Assembly (NCBI RefSeq): GCF_000015505.1
Contig: NC_008758.1
Span: 62,001-126,000, forward strand
DNA length: 64,000 nucleotides
From: Polaromonas naphthalenivorans CJ2
GTDB taxonomy: Bacteria; Pseudomonadota; Gammaproteobacteria; Burkholderiales; Burkholderiaceae_C
Reading direction: 5' to 3'
The translations under genes were made by a program, and so were the position numbers. Shown here piece by piece: positions 1 to 11,377 of the stretch (position 1 is its first letter; every line of letters starts with the position of its first letter). Below the pieces are notes generated by a model. The model was not told the DNA's origin. It did no database searches and saw only the letters and a program-made list of their open reading frames with translations.

Positions 1-774
1 TACCTGCTGGGCGAGCGTGTTTCTAAGCAGGTGAAGGTGGTGCTTTCAGGCCAGGGTGCCGACGAAGTCTTCGGTGGCTACTTCTGGTACCCCCGAATGG
101 ATGCCGCCAAGGGCTCGGCTTTGGCGCGCTTCAGCGCCCACTACTTTGATCGGGACCACGACGAGTACCTTGAGATGGTCACTCCCGCTTATCACCTGCC
201 CGACGTGACGGCCGCGCTGGTGGCGAAAGCCTTGGCACAGCCGCAGGCCGACACCTTCATCGATCAGGTACTGCGCTTCGACGCCACCACGCTGGTGGTG
301 GACGACCCCGTCAAGCGCGTGGACAACATGGCGATGGCCTGGGGCCTGGAAGCGCGTGTGCCATTCCTGGACCACGAACTGGTGGAGCTGGCAGCGCGCA
401 TGCCCCCGGAGCTCAAGCTCAGGCAGGGCGGCAAGTTCCCGCTCAAGGCGATCTCCCGAGGTTTGATTTCGGACGCCGTGATCGACCGGCCGAAAGGCTA
501 TTTCCCGGTGCCGGTGCTGAAACACGTGAGCGGCGAGTTCCTGGCCTTCATGCGTGGCATCCTCAATTCAGACGCCTGTATCCGGCGCGGCCTGTACCAA
601 CGAGCCTATGTTGAGAAGCTGCTCGCGGCACCCGAAGCCTGGTTCACCCGCATCCAGGGCAGCAAGCTATGGCATCTGGCGCTGCTCGAGCTGTGGCTGC
701 AATTGAACGTCGACGAACCTTATGGCTCGGCATCATCAACAGGCCCATCCCAGGCCAGAACGGAGACCCCATGA
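1..774 (+). CDS. Asparagine synthase-type amidotransferase, C-terminal part (5' end outside window)
   Basis: The reading frame is open from base 1, so only the C-terminal synthetase half is present. The P-loop-like SGQGADEVFGGY signature is at the start, followed by the DDPVKRVDN and ARVPFLDHELVELA segments typical of glutamine-dependent asparagine synthases, which adenylate a carboxylate and transfer ammonia to it. From memory, the VDNMAMAWGLEARVPF and DRPKGYFPVP stretches look most like the N-acetylglutaminylglutamine amidotransferase branch, an osmoprotectant dipeptide pathway, but the partner genes are not visible. The stop overlaps the transaldolase start (ATGA at 771-774), so it is translationally coupled to the sugar-phosphate operon although its role there is not obvious. 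The superfamily call is firm; the substrate is inferred. Confidence 0.8.
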   Translation, partial: YLLGERVSKQVKVVLSGQGADEVFGGYFWYPRMDAAKGSALARFSAHYFDRDHDEYLEMVTPAYHLPDVTAALVAKALAQPQADTFIDQVLRFDATTLVVDDPVKRVDNMAMAWGLEARVPFLDHELVELAARMPPELKLRQGGKFPLKAISRGLISDAVIDRPKGYFPVPVLKHVSGEFLAFMRGILNSDACIRRGLYQRAYVEKLLAAPEAWFTRIQGSKLWHLALLELWLQLNVDEPYGSASSTGPSQARTETP

Positions 775-1877
775 AATCGACCCGCCAATTGCACGATCTC
801 GGCCAAAGCCTGTGGCTGGACAACATCACCCGCACACTGCTCGACGACGGCACGCTGGCGCGCTACATCGCTGAGGATTCGATCACCGGCCTGACCTCCA
901 ACCCCAGCATCTTCGATGCCGCCATCGGCGGCGGCGAAGCCTACGACGCGGCCATCCACGCCAAGACGCTGGCCGGGCTGGCCGGTGAAGCGCTGTTCAC
1001 AGAGCTGGCGCTGGAAGACCTGCGACGCGCGGCCGACCTGTTCCGGCCGGTGTTCGACGCCACCGATCAGGCCGATGGCTGGGTCTCGATGGAAGTCTCG
1101 CCGCTGCTGGCCGTTGACACCGCAGGCTCCATCGCAGCAGCCCGCCAGATCCACGACCAGGCCCAGCGCGCCAACCTGTTCGTGAAGATTCCTGGCACGC
1201 CGCAAGGGATAGCAGCGATCGAGCAAGCGATCTTTCTCGGCATCCCCATCAATGTGACGCTGCTGTTTTCCTGCGCCCACTACCAGGCCGCTGCCGAAGC
1301 CTATCTGCGCGGCATCGAACGGCGCCTCGCGGCGGGACTCGATCTGCGCGTGGGCTCGGTCGCCTCGCTGTTCATCAGCCGCTGGGACGTGGCTGGCAAC
1401 GCGCAACTGCCCACCGAGTTGCAGCACAAGCTCGGCATCGCGGTGGCCCGGCAAACCTACCGGGCCTACCGCGACCTGCTGGCTTCGACGCGCTGGCAGA
1501 AACTCGCCGCCGCCGGTGCAAAGCCTCAGCGCTTGCTGTGGGCCAGCACTGGCACCAAGGACCCTGCAGCACCCGATACCTTGTACGTCAGCGCGCTGGC
1601 CGCACCCGACACCATCAATACCCTTCCTGAGAAGACCTTGCATGCATTCGCCGACCACGGCCGACTGCAGGGCGTGATGCCAGCCGACGGGGGTGACGCC
1701 GAAGCGGTATTGGCGCAGATCACCGGGGCGGGTGTGGATGTCCCGACACTGGCCGCCAAACTCCAGCAAGACGGGGCGCAGTCTTTCGTCAAGTCGTGGC
1801 AGCAACTCATGCAGCGAATCGCCGAAAAATCGGGTGCGCTCAAGCCGGCTCCCCCTGCGTCGGCCATCGGCACATGA
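771..1877 (+). CDS. tal: Transaldolase
   Basis: This 368-residue protein transfers a dihydroxyacetone unit between sugar phosphates (sedoheptulose 7-phosphate plus glyceraldehyde 3-phosphate to erythrose 4-phosphate plus fructose 6-phosphate) in the cytosol. The N-terminal [12 protein letters not shown] motif and the FVKIPGT segment with the Schiff-base lysine near residue 139 mark it as a transaldolase; length and sequence fit the longer, mycobacterial-type subfamily rather than TalB. An in-frame upstream extension to 669 exists, but the ATG at 771 overlaps the upstream stop and begins the conserved [18 protein letters not shown]. Its own stop overlaps the pgm start by ATGA. With transketolase downstream it completes the non-oxidative pentose phosphate shuffle that feeds phosphoketolase. 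Confidence 0.96.
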   Translation: MKSTRQLHDLGQSLWLDNITRTLLDDGTLARYIAEDSITGLTSNPSIFDAAIGGGEAYDAAIHAKTLAGLAGEALFTELALEDLRRAADLFRPVFDATDQADGWVSMEVSPLLAVDTAGSIAAARQIHDQAQRANLFVKIPGTPQGIAAIEQAIFLGIPINVTLLFSCAHYQAAAEAYLRGIERRLAAGLDLRVGSVASLFISRWDVAGNAQLPTELQHKLGIAVARQTYRAYRDLLASTRWQKLAAAGAKPQRLLWASTGTKDPAAPDTLYVSALAAPDTINTLPEKTLHAFADHGRLQGVMPADGGDAEAVLAQITGAGVDVPTLAAKLQQDGAQSFVKSWQQLMQRIAEKSGALKPAPPASAIGT

Positions 1878-3535
1878 GCCAGATCATCAGCCCACTCGCC
1901 GGCAAGTCACTTCCGGCAGCGAAGCTCGTCGACATACAAGGCCTGTTGGCCGCGTACGCCGATCTGCAGCCCGACCCCACCGTGCCGGCGCAGCGCGTGG
2001 CATTCGGCACCTCGGGTCATCGCGGTACGTCGTTCGACGGCAGCTTCAATGCGTGGCATGTCCTGGCGATCACGCAGGCCCTGTGCGAGTACCGCAAGGG
2101 CAAAGGCATCGACGGCCCGTTGTTTATCGGTGTGGACACGCACGCACTCTCAAAGCCAGCGTTCGATGACGCGCTGGAAGTCCTGGCCGCCAATGGCGTG
2201 CAGACCATGGTCGCGCGTGGCGGCGAGTTCACGCCCACGCCGGCGGTCTCGCATGCGATCCTGGTCTACAACCGGGGCCGAAGCAGCGGGCTGGCCGACG
2301 GCATCGTCATCACGCCGTCGCACAACCCGCCCGACAGCGGCGGCTTCAAGTACAACCCGCCCCACGGGGGCCCGGCCGATGCCGACATCACCGGCTGGGT
2401 GCAAGAGCGCGCCAACGCCTTGCTCGAAGGCGGCCTCAAGGAGGTCAAGCGCATGGCGCTGGCCCGGGCGCGAAAAGCCGCCACGACACATGAACACGAC
2501 TTCTTGGGCGCGTATGTCGCCGACCTCGGCAACGTGATTGACTTCGATGTGATCCGCAGCGCCGGCCTGCGCCTGGGCGTTGACCCGCTCGGTGGCGCCG
2601 GCGTGCACTACTGGGCGCAGATTGCCGAGCGCTACCAGCTCGACCTGACGGTGGTCAACACAGAAGTCGATCCGCAATTTGCATTCATGACGGCAGACTG
2701 GGACGGCAAGATTCGCATGGACCCGTCGTCCCGCTACGCGATGCAAGGCTTGATCGGTCTGAAGGACCATTACGACATCGCCTTCGCCTGCGATACCGAT
2801 CACGACCGCCACGGCATCGTCACGCCCAGCAGCGGTCTGCTCGCGCCGAACCACTACCTCAGCGTCGCCATCGACTACCTGTTTCAGCACCGGCCGCAGT
2901 GGAGCGCTACGGCGGCAGTCGGCAAGACAGTGGTCAGTAGCACAATGATTGATCGTGTGGCTTCTCGCCTGGGCCGCACCTTGTTCGAAGCACCGGTCGG
3001 CTTCAAGTGGTTCGCAGCAGGCCTGTTTGATGGCAGCCTGGGCTTGGGCTGTGAAGAGAGCGCGGGCGCATCCTTCCTGCGCCGCGACGGCAGGGTGTGG
3101 ACAACAGACAAGGACGGCATCGCGGCGGCGCTGCTGTCGGCCGAGATCACCGCCCGATCCGGGCGCGACCCGGGCGCCCGGTACAGCGAGCTGTGCACTG
3201 AGTTCGGAGAATTCTTTGCGGATCGCATCGATGCCCCGGCAAACACGGCGCAGAAGCAGGCCTTGGCAAGACTGACGCCCAAGCAGATCGTGCAGACTGA
3301 ACTGGCAGGCGAGCCCATCACCAGCGTGATCGACCAGGCGCCCGGCAACCACGCGGCGATCGGCGGCATCAAGGTCAGCGCAAAAAGCGGCTGGTTCGCC
3401 GCGCGGCCTTCGGGCACCGAAGACATCTACAAGATTTACGCGGAAAGCTTCCAGGGCGACGCCCACCTGCGCCGCCTGCTCGCAGAGGCACAACGCATCG
3501 TGGACGCCGCAATTGAACCCAAGGAATCATCATGA
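1874..3535 (+). CDS. pgm: Phosphoglucomutase (alpha-D-glucose-specific)
   Basis: This 553-residue enzyme interconverts glucose 1-phosphate and glucose 6-phosphate. The family motifs are present: a phosphoserine loop ITPSHNP with the active serine near residue 149, the metal-binding DTDHDRHG, the sugar-binding loop CEESAGAS (Cys where GEES is more usual) and the C-terminal phosphate-binding [12 protein letters not shown]. The start at 1874 is chosen because its ATG overlaps the tal stop; the frame is open further upstream inside tal. The stop overlaps the phosphoketolase ATG. Its position suggests that glycogen- or glucan-derived glucose 1-phosphate enters the pathway here, which fits the glucoamylase-like gene at 12352. 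Confidence 0.95.
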   Translation: MSQIISPLAGKSLPAAKLVDIQGLLAAYADLQPDPTVPAQRVAFGTSGHRGTSFDGSFNAWHVLAITQALCEYRKGKGIDGPLFIGVDTHALSKPAFDDALEVLAANGVQTMVARGGEFTPTPAVSHAILVYNRGRSSGLADGIVITPSHNPPDSGGFKYNPPHGGPADADITGWVQERANALLEGGLKEVKRMALARARKAATTHEHDFLGAYVADLGNVIDFDVIRSAGLRLGVDPLGGAGVHYWAQIAERYQLDLTVVNTEVDPQFAFMTADWDGKIRMDPSSRYAMQGLIGLKDHYDIAFACDTDHDRHGIVTPSSGLLAPNHYLSVAIDYLFQHRPQWSATAAVGKTVVSSTMIDRVASRLGRTLFEAPVGFKWFAAGLFDGSLGLGCEESAGASFLRRDGRVWTTDKDGIAAALLSAEITARSGRDPGARYSELCTEFGEFFADRIDAPANTAQKQALARLTPKQIVQTELAGEPITSVIDQAPGNHAAIGGIKVSAKSGWFAARPSGTEDIYKIYAESFQGDAHLRRLLAEAQRIVDAAIEPKESS

Positions 3536-5904
3536 CGACCCTGACCCCCGACCTCCTGCGCAAGATGCACGCCTGGTGGCGCGCTGCCAACTACCTCTCG
3601 GTGGGGCAGATCTACCTGCACGCCAACCCGCTGCTCGAAGAGCCGCTGACCCTGGCACACATCAAGCCGCGCCTGCTCGGACATTGGGGCACCACACCTG
3701 GCCTGAACTTGCTGTACGTGCACCTGAACCGCCTGATCAGGGAGCACGATCTGGACATGATCAATGTCATCGGCCCCGGCCACGGCGGACCCGGGCTGGT
3801 GGCGAGTACGTACCTGGAAGGCACTTACACCGAAACCTATCCCGACATCTCGCGCGACCGGGACGGCATGCGCAAGCTGTTTCGCCAGTTCTCGTGGCCG
3901 GGAGGCATTCCAAGCCACGTGGCGCCGGAAACGCCGGGCTCGATCCACGAAGGCGGCGAGCTGGGCTACTCGCTGGCGCATGCGTATGGCGCGGCATTCG
4001 ACAACCCCGATCTGATCGTGGCTTGCATCGTCGGTGACGGTGAAGCAGAAACCGGCGCGCTGGCGACAAGCTGGCATTCGAACAAGTTCTTGAACCCGGC
4101 GCGCGATGGCGCGGTGCTGCCAATCCTGCACCTCAACGGCTTCAAGATCGCCAACCCCACCGTGCTGGCGCGCATCGGCCGGGAGGATCTGACGGCCTTG
4201 CTGCGAGGCTACGGCCACGAGCCGCACTTCGTGGTCGGCGACGATCCGATGACGGTGCACCAGCAACTGGCGCAGACGCTGGATGCCGTCCTTGCGCAGA
4301 TCCACACCATTCAGGCTGCCGCGCGTGCGCCGCATGCGCCCATACCGGCGTCACTTCCGCGCTGGCCGATGATCGTGTTGCAGACGCCCAAGGGTTGGAC
4401 CGGCCCCAAGGAGGTCGATGGCCTGCCGGTGGAAGGGACGTGGCGGGCGCACCAGGTGCCGATCACGCAGTTCACCAACGCCGAGCACATCCGCCAGCTC
4501 GAAGACTGGATGCGCAGCTATGCGCCGCAGGAACTGTTCGACGCCAATGGCCGCTTCCGCGAAGAATTCGCAGCACTCGCACCCACCGGCAACAGGCGCA
4601 TGGGCGCCAATCCGCATGCCAACGGCGGTGCATTGCTCGCACCGCTGGTCATGCCGGACTTCCGCGACTTCGCGGTGCCGGTTTCGGTGCCAGGCGGCAC
4701 GATGGGTGAGTCCACGCGCGTGCTCGGAACCTTCCTCGCCGAGGTGATGCGCAGGAACACCGGTAGCGCCAACTTCCGCCTCTTCGGGCCTGACGAAACT
4801 GCATCCAACCGGCTCGGTGCGGTGGTGGAAGTCGCCGGCAAGGCGTGGATGGCCGGCATCGACGCGGTCGACCTCAATCTTTCAGCCGACGGCCGGGTGA
4901 TGGAAGTGCTGAGCGAACACCTGTGCGAGGGCTGGCTCGAAGGCTATCTGCTGACCGGGCGTCATGGCCTGTTCTCGTGCTACGAGGCGTTCGTGCACAT
5001 CATCGACTCGATGTTCAACCAGCATGCCAAGTGGCTGGAGGTGTGCCGGCAGATTCCGTGGCGCTTGCCCATCGCGTCGCTCAACTACCTGCTTACCTCG
5101 CATGTCTGGCAGCAGGACCACAACGGCTTTTCGCACCAGGACCCGGGCTTCATCGATGTGGTGGCGAACAAGAAAGCCGACGTGGTGCGCATCTATCTGG
5201 CACCCGACGCGAACTGCCTGCTCTCGATTGCCGACCACTGCCTGCGCAGCCGCAACTACGTGAACCTGATCATCGCCGGCAAGGCACCGGCGTTGCAGTG
5301 GCTCGATATCGAGTCGGCCGCACACCACTGCGCAGTAGGCGCCGGCATCTGGCCGTGGGCCAGCAACGATTCCGGTGATGCCCAAGGTGGGCCCGATGTG
5401 GTGATGGCCTGCGCCGGCGACGTGCCGACGCTCGAAACGCTGGCTGCCGTCGCGCTGCTGCGCGGGTATGTGCCGGACATCCGCATCCGTGTCGTGAATG
5501 TGGTCGATCTGATGGCATTACAGCCGCAATCCGAGCATCCGCACGGCCTGGACGATGACGCGTTCGATGCCATGTTCACGCTGGACCGGCCCGTCGTGTT
5601 CGCCTTCCACGGTTACCCCGGGCTGATCCACCGCCTCACCTACCGCCGCCACAACCACGACAACCTGCATGTGCGCGGCTACAAGGAAGAAGGCACGACG
5701 ACCACGGCGTTCGACATGGTGGTGCTGAACAACATCGACCGCTATCAGCTGGCGCTCGATGCCATACGCCGTATCCCGCGACTGGCGCATCTTGTGGACG
5801 ACGCCACCCGGCGATATGAGGCGAGCATCACGCGGCACAAGGCCTACATCAGCGAACACGGTGAGGACTTGCCGGAAGTGCGTGACTGGCGCTGGCCAGC
5901 ATGA
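3532..5904 (+). CDS. xfp: Xylulose 5-phosphate/fructose 6-phosphate phosphoketolase
   Basis: This 790-residue, full-length thiamine-diphosphate enzyme splits xylulose 5-phosphate (and usually fructose 6-phosphate) with phosphate to acetyl phosphate plus glyceraldehyde 3-phosphate or erythrose 4-phosphate. Visible signatures are the N-terminal GPGHGGPG loop, the TYPDISRD and FPGGIPSH-like segment (here WPGGIPSH), the ThDP/Mg motif GDGEAETG near residue 167, and [20 protein letters not shown] in the second half. ATGA overlaps join it to pgm upstream and to acetate kinase downstream, so its product acetyl phosphate is made next to the enzyme that turns it into ATP. Family assignment is very secure; relative substrate preference cannot be read from sequence. 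Confidence 0.97.
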   Translation: MTTLTPDLLRKMHAWWRAANYLSVGQIYLHANPLLEEPLTLAHIKPRLLGHWGTTPGLNLLYVHLNRLIREHDLDMINVIGPGHGGPGLVASTYLEGTYTETYPDISRDRDGMRKLFRQFSWPGGIPSHVAPETPGSIHEGGELGYSLAHAYGAAFDNPDLIVACIVGDGEAETGALATSWHSNKFLNPARDGAVLPILHLNGFKIANPTVLARIGREDLTALLRGYGHEPHFVVGDDPMTVHQQLAQTLDAVLAQIHTIQAAARAPHAPIPASLPRWPMIVLQTPKGWTGPKEVDGLPVEGTWRAHQVPITQFTNAEHIRQLEDWMRSYAPQELFDANGRFREEFAALAPTGNRRMGANPHANGGALLAPLVMPDFRDFAVPVSVPGGTMGESTRVLGTFLAEVMRRNTGSANFRLFGPDETASNRLGAVVEVAGKAWMAGIDAVDLNLSADGRVMEVLSEHLCEGWLEGYLLTGRHGLFSCYEAFVHIIDSMFNQHAKWLEVCRQIPWRLPIASLNYLLTSHVWQQDHNGFSHQDPGFIDVVANKKADVVRIYLAPDANCLLSIADHCLRSRNYVNLIIAGKAPALQWLDIESAAHHCAVGAGIWPWASNDSGDAQGGPDVVMACAGDVPTLETLAAVALLRGYVPDIRIRVVNVVDLMALQPQSEHPHGLDDDAFDAMFTLDRPVVFAFHGYPGLIHRLTYRRHNHDNLHVRGYKEEGTTTTAFDMVVLNNIDRYQLALDAIRRIPRLAHLVDDATRRYEASITRHKAYISEHGEDLPEVRDWRWPA

Positions 5905-6971
5905 GCGATGACCTGGGTCGGCCCGTGCTGGCCTTGAACGCGGGCTCGTCGTCGCTCAAGTTCGGCTTTTTCATGGTGGGCGCGAGCGGTAGCCGCGTGC
6001 TGCTGTCCGGAGCGGAAGAAACGCTTGCGAAGCCGCAGGCAGCGGTCGCCCGTATTGCGCAGCGCATGGAAGCGCAGGGCTTGCCCGCGCCCATTGCGGT
6101 TGGCCACCGCATCGTTCATGGGGGACCGCAGTGCCGCCGCCATACTTTGATCGACGCTGCGGTGATGTGGCAACTGGAAGCGGCGACCGCGTTCGCGCCC
6201 CTGCACGTGCCGCCCGCACTGGCGCTGGTGAGAGCGGCGCAGGCGTGCTTCTCCGGCATCGCGCAGGTGGCGTGTCTCGACACAGCGTTCCATGCCGGCA
6301 TGCCGGACGTGGCCCGCACGCTTCCCCTCCCGCGCGAGCTGCGCGCGCTGGGCATCGAACGCTACGGTTTCCACGGCCTGTCGGGCGAATCGATCGTGCG
6401 GCAACTGGGCAGTGATTTGCCGCCGCGCGTGGTGATTGCCCATCTGGGCCACGGCGCCAGCGTCACTGCGGTAGCCCAGGGGGCATCGGTAGACACCAGC
6501 ATGGGGCTGACGCCGACAGGCGGCGTGATCATGAGCACACGCTGCGGCGACATCGACCCGGGCGTGCTGGCGTATGTGGTTCGCGAGCATGGCTATGACG
6601 CAGCCCAGCTCGAAGCACTGATCGATCAGCGCTCGGGCCTGCTCGGGATTTCCGGCCTCAGCGGCGACATGCGCGAGCTTCATGCGGCCGCAGCGTCGAC
6701 TTCCGCGTCGGGCGCTGATGCGCGGCTGGCCATCGCCATGTTCTGCGCTTCCGTGCGCAAGCAGATTGCCGCGATGGCGGTCGTGCTGGGCGGCGTGGAC
6801 CTCCTGGTGTTCACGGGTGGTATCGGCGAGAACGATGCTTCGACGCGCGCTTTCATCTGCGAGGGACTCGAAGTGCTGGGCATTCACAAAGCAATGACCC
6901 GGGTATCTCCGGCACAGGAAGAAGAACTGATCGCTTGGCGCACCTGGCAGCTGACGCAACCGCCCAACTGA
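5901..6971 (+). CDS. ackA: Acetate kinase
   Basis: This 356-residue ASKHA-fold kinase converts acetyl phosphate plus ADP to acetate plus ATP. Motifs seen are NAGSSSLKF at the N-terminus, [31 protein letters not shown], the [19 protein letters not shown] block and FTGGIGEN near the C-terminus. It is about 40 residues shorter than a typical 395-400-residue AckA, mainly in the N-terminal half and at the C-terminus, but no key motif is missing. It is coupled to the phosphoketolase gene by ATGA and is followed after 20 bases by transketolase. It is one of two acetate kinases in the window; the other, at 34224, is fused to PduL and only distantly alike. Confidence 0.95.
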   Translation: MSDDLGRPVLALNAGSSSLKFGFFMVGASGSRVLLSGAEETLAKPQAAVARIAQRMEAQGLPAPIAVGHRIVHGGPQCRRHTLIDAAVMWQLEAATAFAPLHVPPALALVRAAQACFSGIAQVACLDTAFHAGMPDVARTLPLPRELRALGIERYGFHGLSGESIVRQLGSDLPPRVVIAHLGHGASVTAVAQGASVDTSMGLTPTGGVIMSTRCGDIDPGVLAYVVREHGYDAAQLEALIDQRSGLLGISGLSGDMRELHAAAASTSASGADARLAIAMFCASVRKQIAAMAVVLGGVDLLVFTGGIGENDASTRAFICEGLEVLGIHKAMTRVSPAQEEELIAWRTWQLTQPPN

Positions 6972-6991
6972 ACGACCATATTGGAGCTCCC

Positions 6992-9058
6992 ATGACGAAC
7001 ACACTCGACCAGCAGTGCATCGACACCCTGCGTTTCCTCTCGGTAGATGCCGTGCAAAGGGCCAACAGCGGCCATCCCGGTATGCCCTTGGGCGCCGCGC
7101 CCATGGCCTATGCGTTATGGACGCAGTTTCTCAAATGCAATCCTGCGAACCCCGACTGGGCCGACCGAGACCGTTTCGTGCTCTCCGTCGGTCACGGATC
7201 GGCACTGCTTTACAGTCTGCTGCATCTGAGTGGCTACGACCTTTCGCTCGACGACATCAAGGCCTTTCGCCAATGGGGCAGCAAGGCGCCAGGCCACCCG
7301 GAACGCGGGCACACCCCAGGCGTCGAAGTCACCACAGGGCCGCTGGGCCAGGGCTTCGCAAACGCGGTTGGTATGGCGATCGGCGAAGCGCAACTCGCGG
7401 CACGCTATAACCGGCCGGGACACGCGGTCATCGATCACCACACCTATGTGATCGTCGGTGACGGCGACCTGATGGAAGGTGTGGCGGCCGAAGCCACTTC
7501 GCTGGCCGGGCATCTGAGGCTCGGCAAGCTGGTCTGCCTTTACGACGACAACCGCGTGACGCTTTCTGCCGGCACCGACATGGCATTCACGGAAGATCGG
7601 GCTGCTCGATTCGAAGCCTGTGGCTGGCATACCGTGGCGGTGGCGGATGGCAACGATGTCGAGGCGATCGCTGCAGCGCTGCAAGCGGCGCGGTCGCAGG
7701 CCTCAAGGCCGTCGCTGATCCTGGTGCGCACGCACATCGGCTACGGCTCGCCTAACAAGCACGACAGTTTCGAAGCCCACGGTTCGCCGCTTGGCGTTGA
7801 AGAGGTTCGGCTGACGAAGCAGCGCCTTGGCTGGCCCACCGAGTCGCCATTCCTGATACCCGAGCCGGCGCTCGCGCACATGCGGCAGGCGCTCGCGCGC
7901 GGGCAGAACGCCGAGGCAACGTGGAGCCAACGCATGCAGGCCTACGCGCTGGATTTTCCGGACCTGGCAGCAGAACTGCAGTGCAGTCTGCGCGGCGAAC
8001 TGCCCTCCGGCTGGGACGCCGACATCCCGACATTTCCTGCTGATGCCAAGGGCATGGCCACGCGAGCTGCGTCGGCCAAGGTGATGAATGCAATGGCCCA
8101 GCGGCTGCCCGCGTTGACCGGCGGCTCGGCCGACCTGGACCCTTCAACCAAAACCGCGCTCAAAGGGGGTGGCGATTTCAATCCTCCCGTGACCCAGACC
8201 GACGACACCCAGGGCGCCGACAGCGGCGGCTGGAGCCCTGCTGGCCGCAACCTGCACTTCGGCGTGCGCGAACACGCGATGGGCGCCATCGTTAACGGCC
8301 TGGCTGCGCACGGCGGTTTCATCCCGTTTGGCGCCACCTTCCTGATCTTCAGCGATTACATGCGCCCGGCAATCCGGCTGGCGGCGCTGATGAAGCTGCA
8401 TGTCGTTTACGTGTTCACCCACGACAGCCTGGCCGTCGGCGAAGACGGCCCCACGCACCAGCCGGTGGAGCAGCTGGCCAGCCTGCGCGCGATTCCGGGG
8501 CTCACCGTGATCCGCCCGGCCGACGCCAATGAAACCGAAGTGGCCTGGAAGGTGGCGGTGGAAAGCCGACAGCGTCCTGTGTTGCTGGCGCTGACCCGGC
8601 AGGAGGTGCCCACGCTGGACCGCAGCCGTTATGCGAGCGCCGAAGGGCTGCGTCGTGGCGCCTATGTGCTCAACGATGCGAATGACCAGCCGCCGGTGTT
8701 GATCCTCATCGCCAGTGGCTCGGAGGTCGCCCTGATCCTGGCCGCCGCCGAGCGGTTGCAAAGCGAAGGCATTGCCGTGCGCTGCGTGTCGATGCCGAGC
8801 TGGGACCTGTTCGATGCCCAGCCGCAGAGCTACCGCGACGGCGTATTGCCGCCAACCGTGCCAGCGCGGCTGGCGGTGGAACTGGGCATGACTCAGGGCT
8901 GGCATCGCTATGTCGGCGACCGCGGCGATGTGCTCGGCGTTGAACGCTTTGGCGCGTCCGCTCCGGCCGACATCCTGCTGCGCGAATACGGCTTCACCGT
9001 CGACAACGTAGCTGCACGCGCACGCAAGCTACTGACCGGTATGCGAAGCGTTGGGTAG
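6992..9058 (+). CDS. tkt: Transketolase
   Basis: This 688-residue ThDP enzyme transfers a two-carbon ketol unit between pentose and triose/tetrose phosphates. The substrate-binding [13 protein letters not shown] segment, [13 protein letters not shown], the ThDP motif GDGDLMEG near residue 160, and the C-terminal [13 protein letters not shown] all match full-length bacterial transketolases. The ATG at 6992 is preferred over the upstream in-frame one at 6935 because it begins the conserved N-terminus ([19 protein letters not shown]) and has a GGAG eight bases upstream. It is the last gene of the plus-strand run; its last 30 bases overlap the end of the convergent HAD gene. Confidence 0.96.
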   Translation: MTNTLDQQCIDTLRFLSVDAVQRANSGHPGMPLGAAPMAYALWTQFLKCNPANPDWADRDRFVLSVGHGSALLYSLLHLSGYDLSLDDIKAFRQWGSKAPGHPERGHTPGVEVTTGPLGQGFANAVGMAIGEAQLAARYNRPGHAVIDHHTYVIVGDGDLMEGVAAEATSLAGHLRLGKLVCLYDDNRVTLSAGTDMAFTEDRAARFEACGWHTVAVADGNDVEAIAAALQAARSQASRPSLILVRTHIGYGSPNKHDSFEAHGSPLGVEEVRLTKQRLGWPTESPFLIPEPALAHMRQALARGQNAEATWSQRMQAYALDFPDLAAELQCSLRGELPSGWDADIPTFPADAKGMATRAASAKVMNAMAQRLPALTGGSADLDPSTKTALKGGGDFNPPVTQTDDTQGADSGGWSPAGRNLHFGVREHAMGAIVNGLAAHGGFIPFGATFLIFSDYMRPAIRLAALMKLHVVYVFTHDSLAVGEDGPTHQPVEQLASLRAIPGLTVIRPADANETEVAWKVAVESRQRPVLLALTRQEVPTLDRSRYASAEGLRRGAYVLNDANDQPPVLILIASGSEVALILAAAERLQSEGIAVRCVSMPSWDLFDAQPQSYRDGVLPPTVPARLAVELGMTQGWHRYVGDRGDVLGVERFGASAPADILLREYGFTVDNVAARARKLLTGMRSVG

Positions 9059-9745
9059 CCGCAGCAGCGTGGCGGCATCCGCATCGACCAGATCGCCGAT
9101 GTGCTCGACCGTGACATCAGGCGTCGGGTACAGGCTCGCGTTGACCGGGTCGAGGGCGTAATGTCCCTGGCGCGGGAACACGGTCGTCAGGCGATTGCCC
9201 AGGACCGCTTTCACTGCCGCCAGCAGCCGCACCTTGTCGTCGACCATGACGTAATGGCGCGCCGGATGTTGACGCTGAACCGCTTCAAGCATCTGCTCCT
9301 TGTGAACGTAGATCAGCACGCGGCCACCGACCGCATCCCACAAGCCCGAACGCTGAACCTTGCGCGGCTGGAATACGACGTCACCGTCGGAGAGGATCAC
9401 CGTCGGGCCGAACCGGTCGAGGTGGGCAATGACCTCAAGCGCACGCGGATACAGTCGCTCGGCGAAGGGGTAGTCGATAAGATAGGCCGCCATCAGCAGC
9501 AGCCGCTCATCGGCCGACACGCCGTGTTCGGCGTTAGCCCGGTAGCGCTGTAGCGCACCGAGGTAATCGGCGTAGCCCAGTTCCTCGCGCAGTTCTTCGA
9601 AGATGGCCCAGTAGCGGCCCGAACTGGCAACGCCGAATGTGCTCTCGAGGTGGCGCCGAAGGTCGAGGATGATCCGGTCGTTGTCGAGCAGCGTGTTGTC
9701 GACGTCCAGCAGGAACACCACGTCCGGTGTCGTGTTCGGGCTCAT
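9029..9745 (-). CDS. HAD-superfamily hydrolase
   Basis: This 238-residue protein has the HAD nucleophile motif DVDNT (aspartates at about residues 14 and 16), a motif II serine in VILSDGD and motif IV VDDK, with a helical cap of roughly 70 residues between them. Such proteins are usually phosphatases of small phosphorylated metabolites. The substrate is not evident, but its location between transketolase and 6-phosphogluconate dehydrogenase suggests a sugar phosphate. I chose the ATG at 9745 (MSPNTTPD) because a GAGGGG ribosome site precedes it; an upstream start at 9769 would add eight unlikely residues. Transcription converges on tkt with a 30-base overlap of coding ends. Confidence 0.85.
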   Translation of the reverse strand: MSPNTTPDVVFLLDVDNTLLDNDRIILDLRRHLESTFGVASSGRYWAIFEELREELGYADYLGALQRYRANAEHGVSADERLLLMAAYLIDYPFAERLYPRALEVIAHLDRFGPTVILSDGDVVFQPRKVQRSGLWDAVGGRVLIYVHKEQMLEAVQRQHPARHYVMVDDKVRLLAAVKAVLGNRLTTVFPRQGHYALDPVNASLYPTPDVTVEHIGDLVDADAATLLRLPNASHTGQ

Positions 9746-9791
9746 ATCTGCCCCTCGGCAGTCGAGCACGGGCAGGGTGACACCGGATGCC

Positions 9792-10817
9792 TCATTTCGA
9801 GTCGTCTACGGTTTTTTCGGCATGGCCACCAAATTCGTGGCGCATGGCCGACAGCACCTGGTTGGCAAAGCCGGCTTCGCCACGCGAAGCGAAACGCTGG
9901 TACAAGGCGGCGCTGAGCACATGCGTGGGCACCGCTTCGTCGATCGCCGCCTGCAGCGTCCAGCGGCCTTCCCCCGAATCGGAGACACGTCCGCCGTAGG
10001 CCCCAAGCTGGGGGTCGTGCAGCAATGCGCCGGCCGTCAAATCTAGCAACCACGAGCCGATCACGCTGCCGCGGCGCCAGACCTCGGTGATGTCGGGCAG
10101 GTTCATCTCATATTGGTAGAACTCGGGATCGCGCAGCGGCGTGGTTTCGGCATCGGCCGTCTGTGTACCTTTGCCGACATTGGCGTTTCGCAGGATGTTA
10201 AGCCCCTCGGCATAGGCTGCCATCACGCCGTATTCGATGCCGTTGTGAACCATCTTGACGAAGTGGCCAGCGCCGTGCGGTCCGCAGTGCAGGAAACCTT
10301 GCTCGGCACTGGCGTGACCGCCGCTGCGTCCGGGCGTGCGCGGTGCGGCGCCTACACCCGGCGCCAGCGCCATGAACACAGGTTCCAGGCGTTTCACAAC
10401 ATCGGCTTCGCCGCCGATCATCAGGCAGTAACCACGCGCCTGACCGGCAACGCCGCCACTGGTGCCGACATCGACATGGTGAAGCCCCGCTGCGGCCAGA
10501 TCCTTGGCGCGTCGAATGTCATCGCGGTAATACGAATTGCCGCCGTCGATCACGATGTCGCCCGCGTCCAGATGCGTGACCAAATCGGCGAGTGCCTGGT
10601 CCACGGCGCCAGCCGGCACCATCAGCCAGATCGCCCGCGGGCGAGTCATTTTCGAGACCAGTTCGGCAAGCGACGCTGCGCCTTCGGCACCGTCACTCTG
10701 CAGTCTAGCCACCACCGCAGGCTGCCGGTCGTGCACGACACACCCGTGACCCTTCGCCAGCAGGCGCCGAACCATGCTCGCGCCCATTCGTCCCAAACCG
10801 ATCATTCCGAGCTGCAT
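9792..10817 (-). CDS. gnd: 6-phosphogluconate dehydrogenase, decarboxylating (NAD-type)
   Basis: This 341-residue protein oxidatively decarboxylates 6-phosphogluconate to ribulose 5-phosphate. An N-terminal Rossmann motif GLGRMGASM, the substrate-binding DVGTSGG segment and the catalytic [16 protein letters not shown] block (Lys and Asn) are intact. The short length, well below the 470 residues of classical Gnd, places it in the NAD-preferring GndA/YqeC-like subfamily, which lacks the long C-terminal tail. The ATG at 10817 begins [12 protein letters not shown] and follows AAGGACA; an in-frame start eight codons upstream is less conserved-looking. It supplies ribulose 5-phosphate, and hence via epimerase xylulose 5-phosphate, to the phosphoketolase operon facing it. 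Confidence 0.93.
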   Translation of the reverse strand: MQLGMIGLGRMGASMVRRLLAKGHGCVVHDRQPAVVARLQSDGAEGAASLAELVSKMTRPRAIWLMVPAGAVDQALADLVTHLDAGDIVIDGGNSYYRDDIRRAKDLAAAGLHHVDVGTSGGVAGQARGYCLMIGGEADVVKRLEPVFMALAPGVGAAPRTPGRSGGHASAEQGFLHCGPHGAGHFVKMVHNGIEYGVMAAYAEGLNILRNANVGKGTQTADAETTPLRDPEFYQYEMNLPDITEVWRRGSVIGSWLLDLTAGALLHDPQLGAYGGRVSDSGEGRWTLQAAIDEAVPTHVLSAALYQRFASRGEAGFANQVLSAMRHEFGGHAEKTVDDSK

Positions 10818-11179
10818 CTGCTTGTCCTTAGCGCCAATCACCTACGCCGCACGCCAGACATGAATGACCATCGAGAGCAATTTCACTTTGGGCATGTCGG
10901 TGCCGGGACGAAGTGTTACTGTAGCGGCCCAGCCGGGGTCAGTCAATACGTTGGCGCACATTGCCAAACGCCCAAGGGCTAAATGGCTGAACCGTGCAGG
11001 CGATTAATCCGCCCGCATGACGTGATCACTTTCCTCGCATGGCGTCGCCACATTCATCTTTCCCGAGGGTGCGCCACCGCACAGACGCTTCGCGCATGAA
11101 CACGTACTTTGAGTGCACAAGACTATGATTGCGCATTCGCGATGCAGCCACGCCCAACTTCATTGAAGGAGTCCGTTCA
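10818..11179. other. Intergenic region between divergent gnd and the 11180 operon
   Basis: I see no supported gene in these 362 bases. It must hold the promoters for gnd (minus) and the 11180 gene (plus). A TATGAT hexamer occurs about 50 bases before the 11180 start, but I could not pair it with a convincing -35 box. Confidence 0.5.
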
Positions 11180-11347
11180 ATGACCCACAACCATTCCACT
11201 GCGGAGATGGAAACGGCATTCAAGGCCTCGGAATTTGAAGGTCGCGAGTCCAGCGGCATCCAGTTGGTGAGGAGGCAACTCGAAGATCACTTTCTTGAGA
11301 AACCTCCCGATACCACCGAATGGCCTGAAAAGCGGTTCGTGTTATGA
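11180..11347 (+). CDS. Small hypothetical protein (55 aa)
   Basis: This 55-residue, charged, His/Glu-rich soluble protein contains EMETAFKASEFEGRES and LVRRQLEDHFLEKP, with no signal peptide or membrane segment. I do not recognise a family. An AAGGAG ribosome site eight bases before the ATG and a start located 30 bases upstream of the DUF2090 gene make it a credible gene, first in a short operon. The frame is open further upstream to 11129, but only this ATG has a good ribosome site. No function is proposed. Confidence 0.55.
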   Translation: MTHNHSTAEMETAFKASEFEGRESSGIQLVRRQLEDHFLEKPPDTTEWPEKRFVL

Positions 11348-11377
11348 GCGAGCCGCTACAGAATAGGTGCCCAAATC

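Noticed and set aside
720..1805. Long minus-strand open frame of 361 codons
   Set aside because: Lies antisense to transaldolase, has high-GC shadow composition and no recognisable motif.
2150..3493. Long minus-strand open frame of 447 codons
   Set aside because: Antisense to phosphoglucomutase, whose motifs are all intact.
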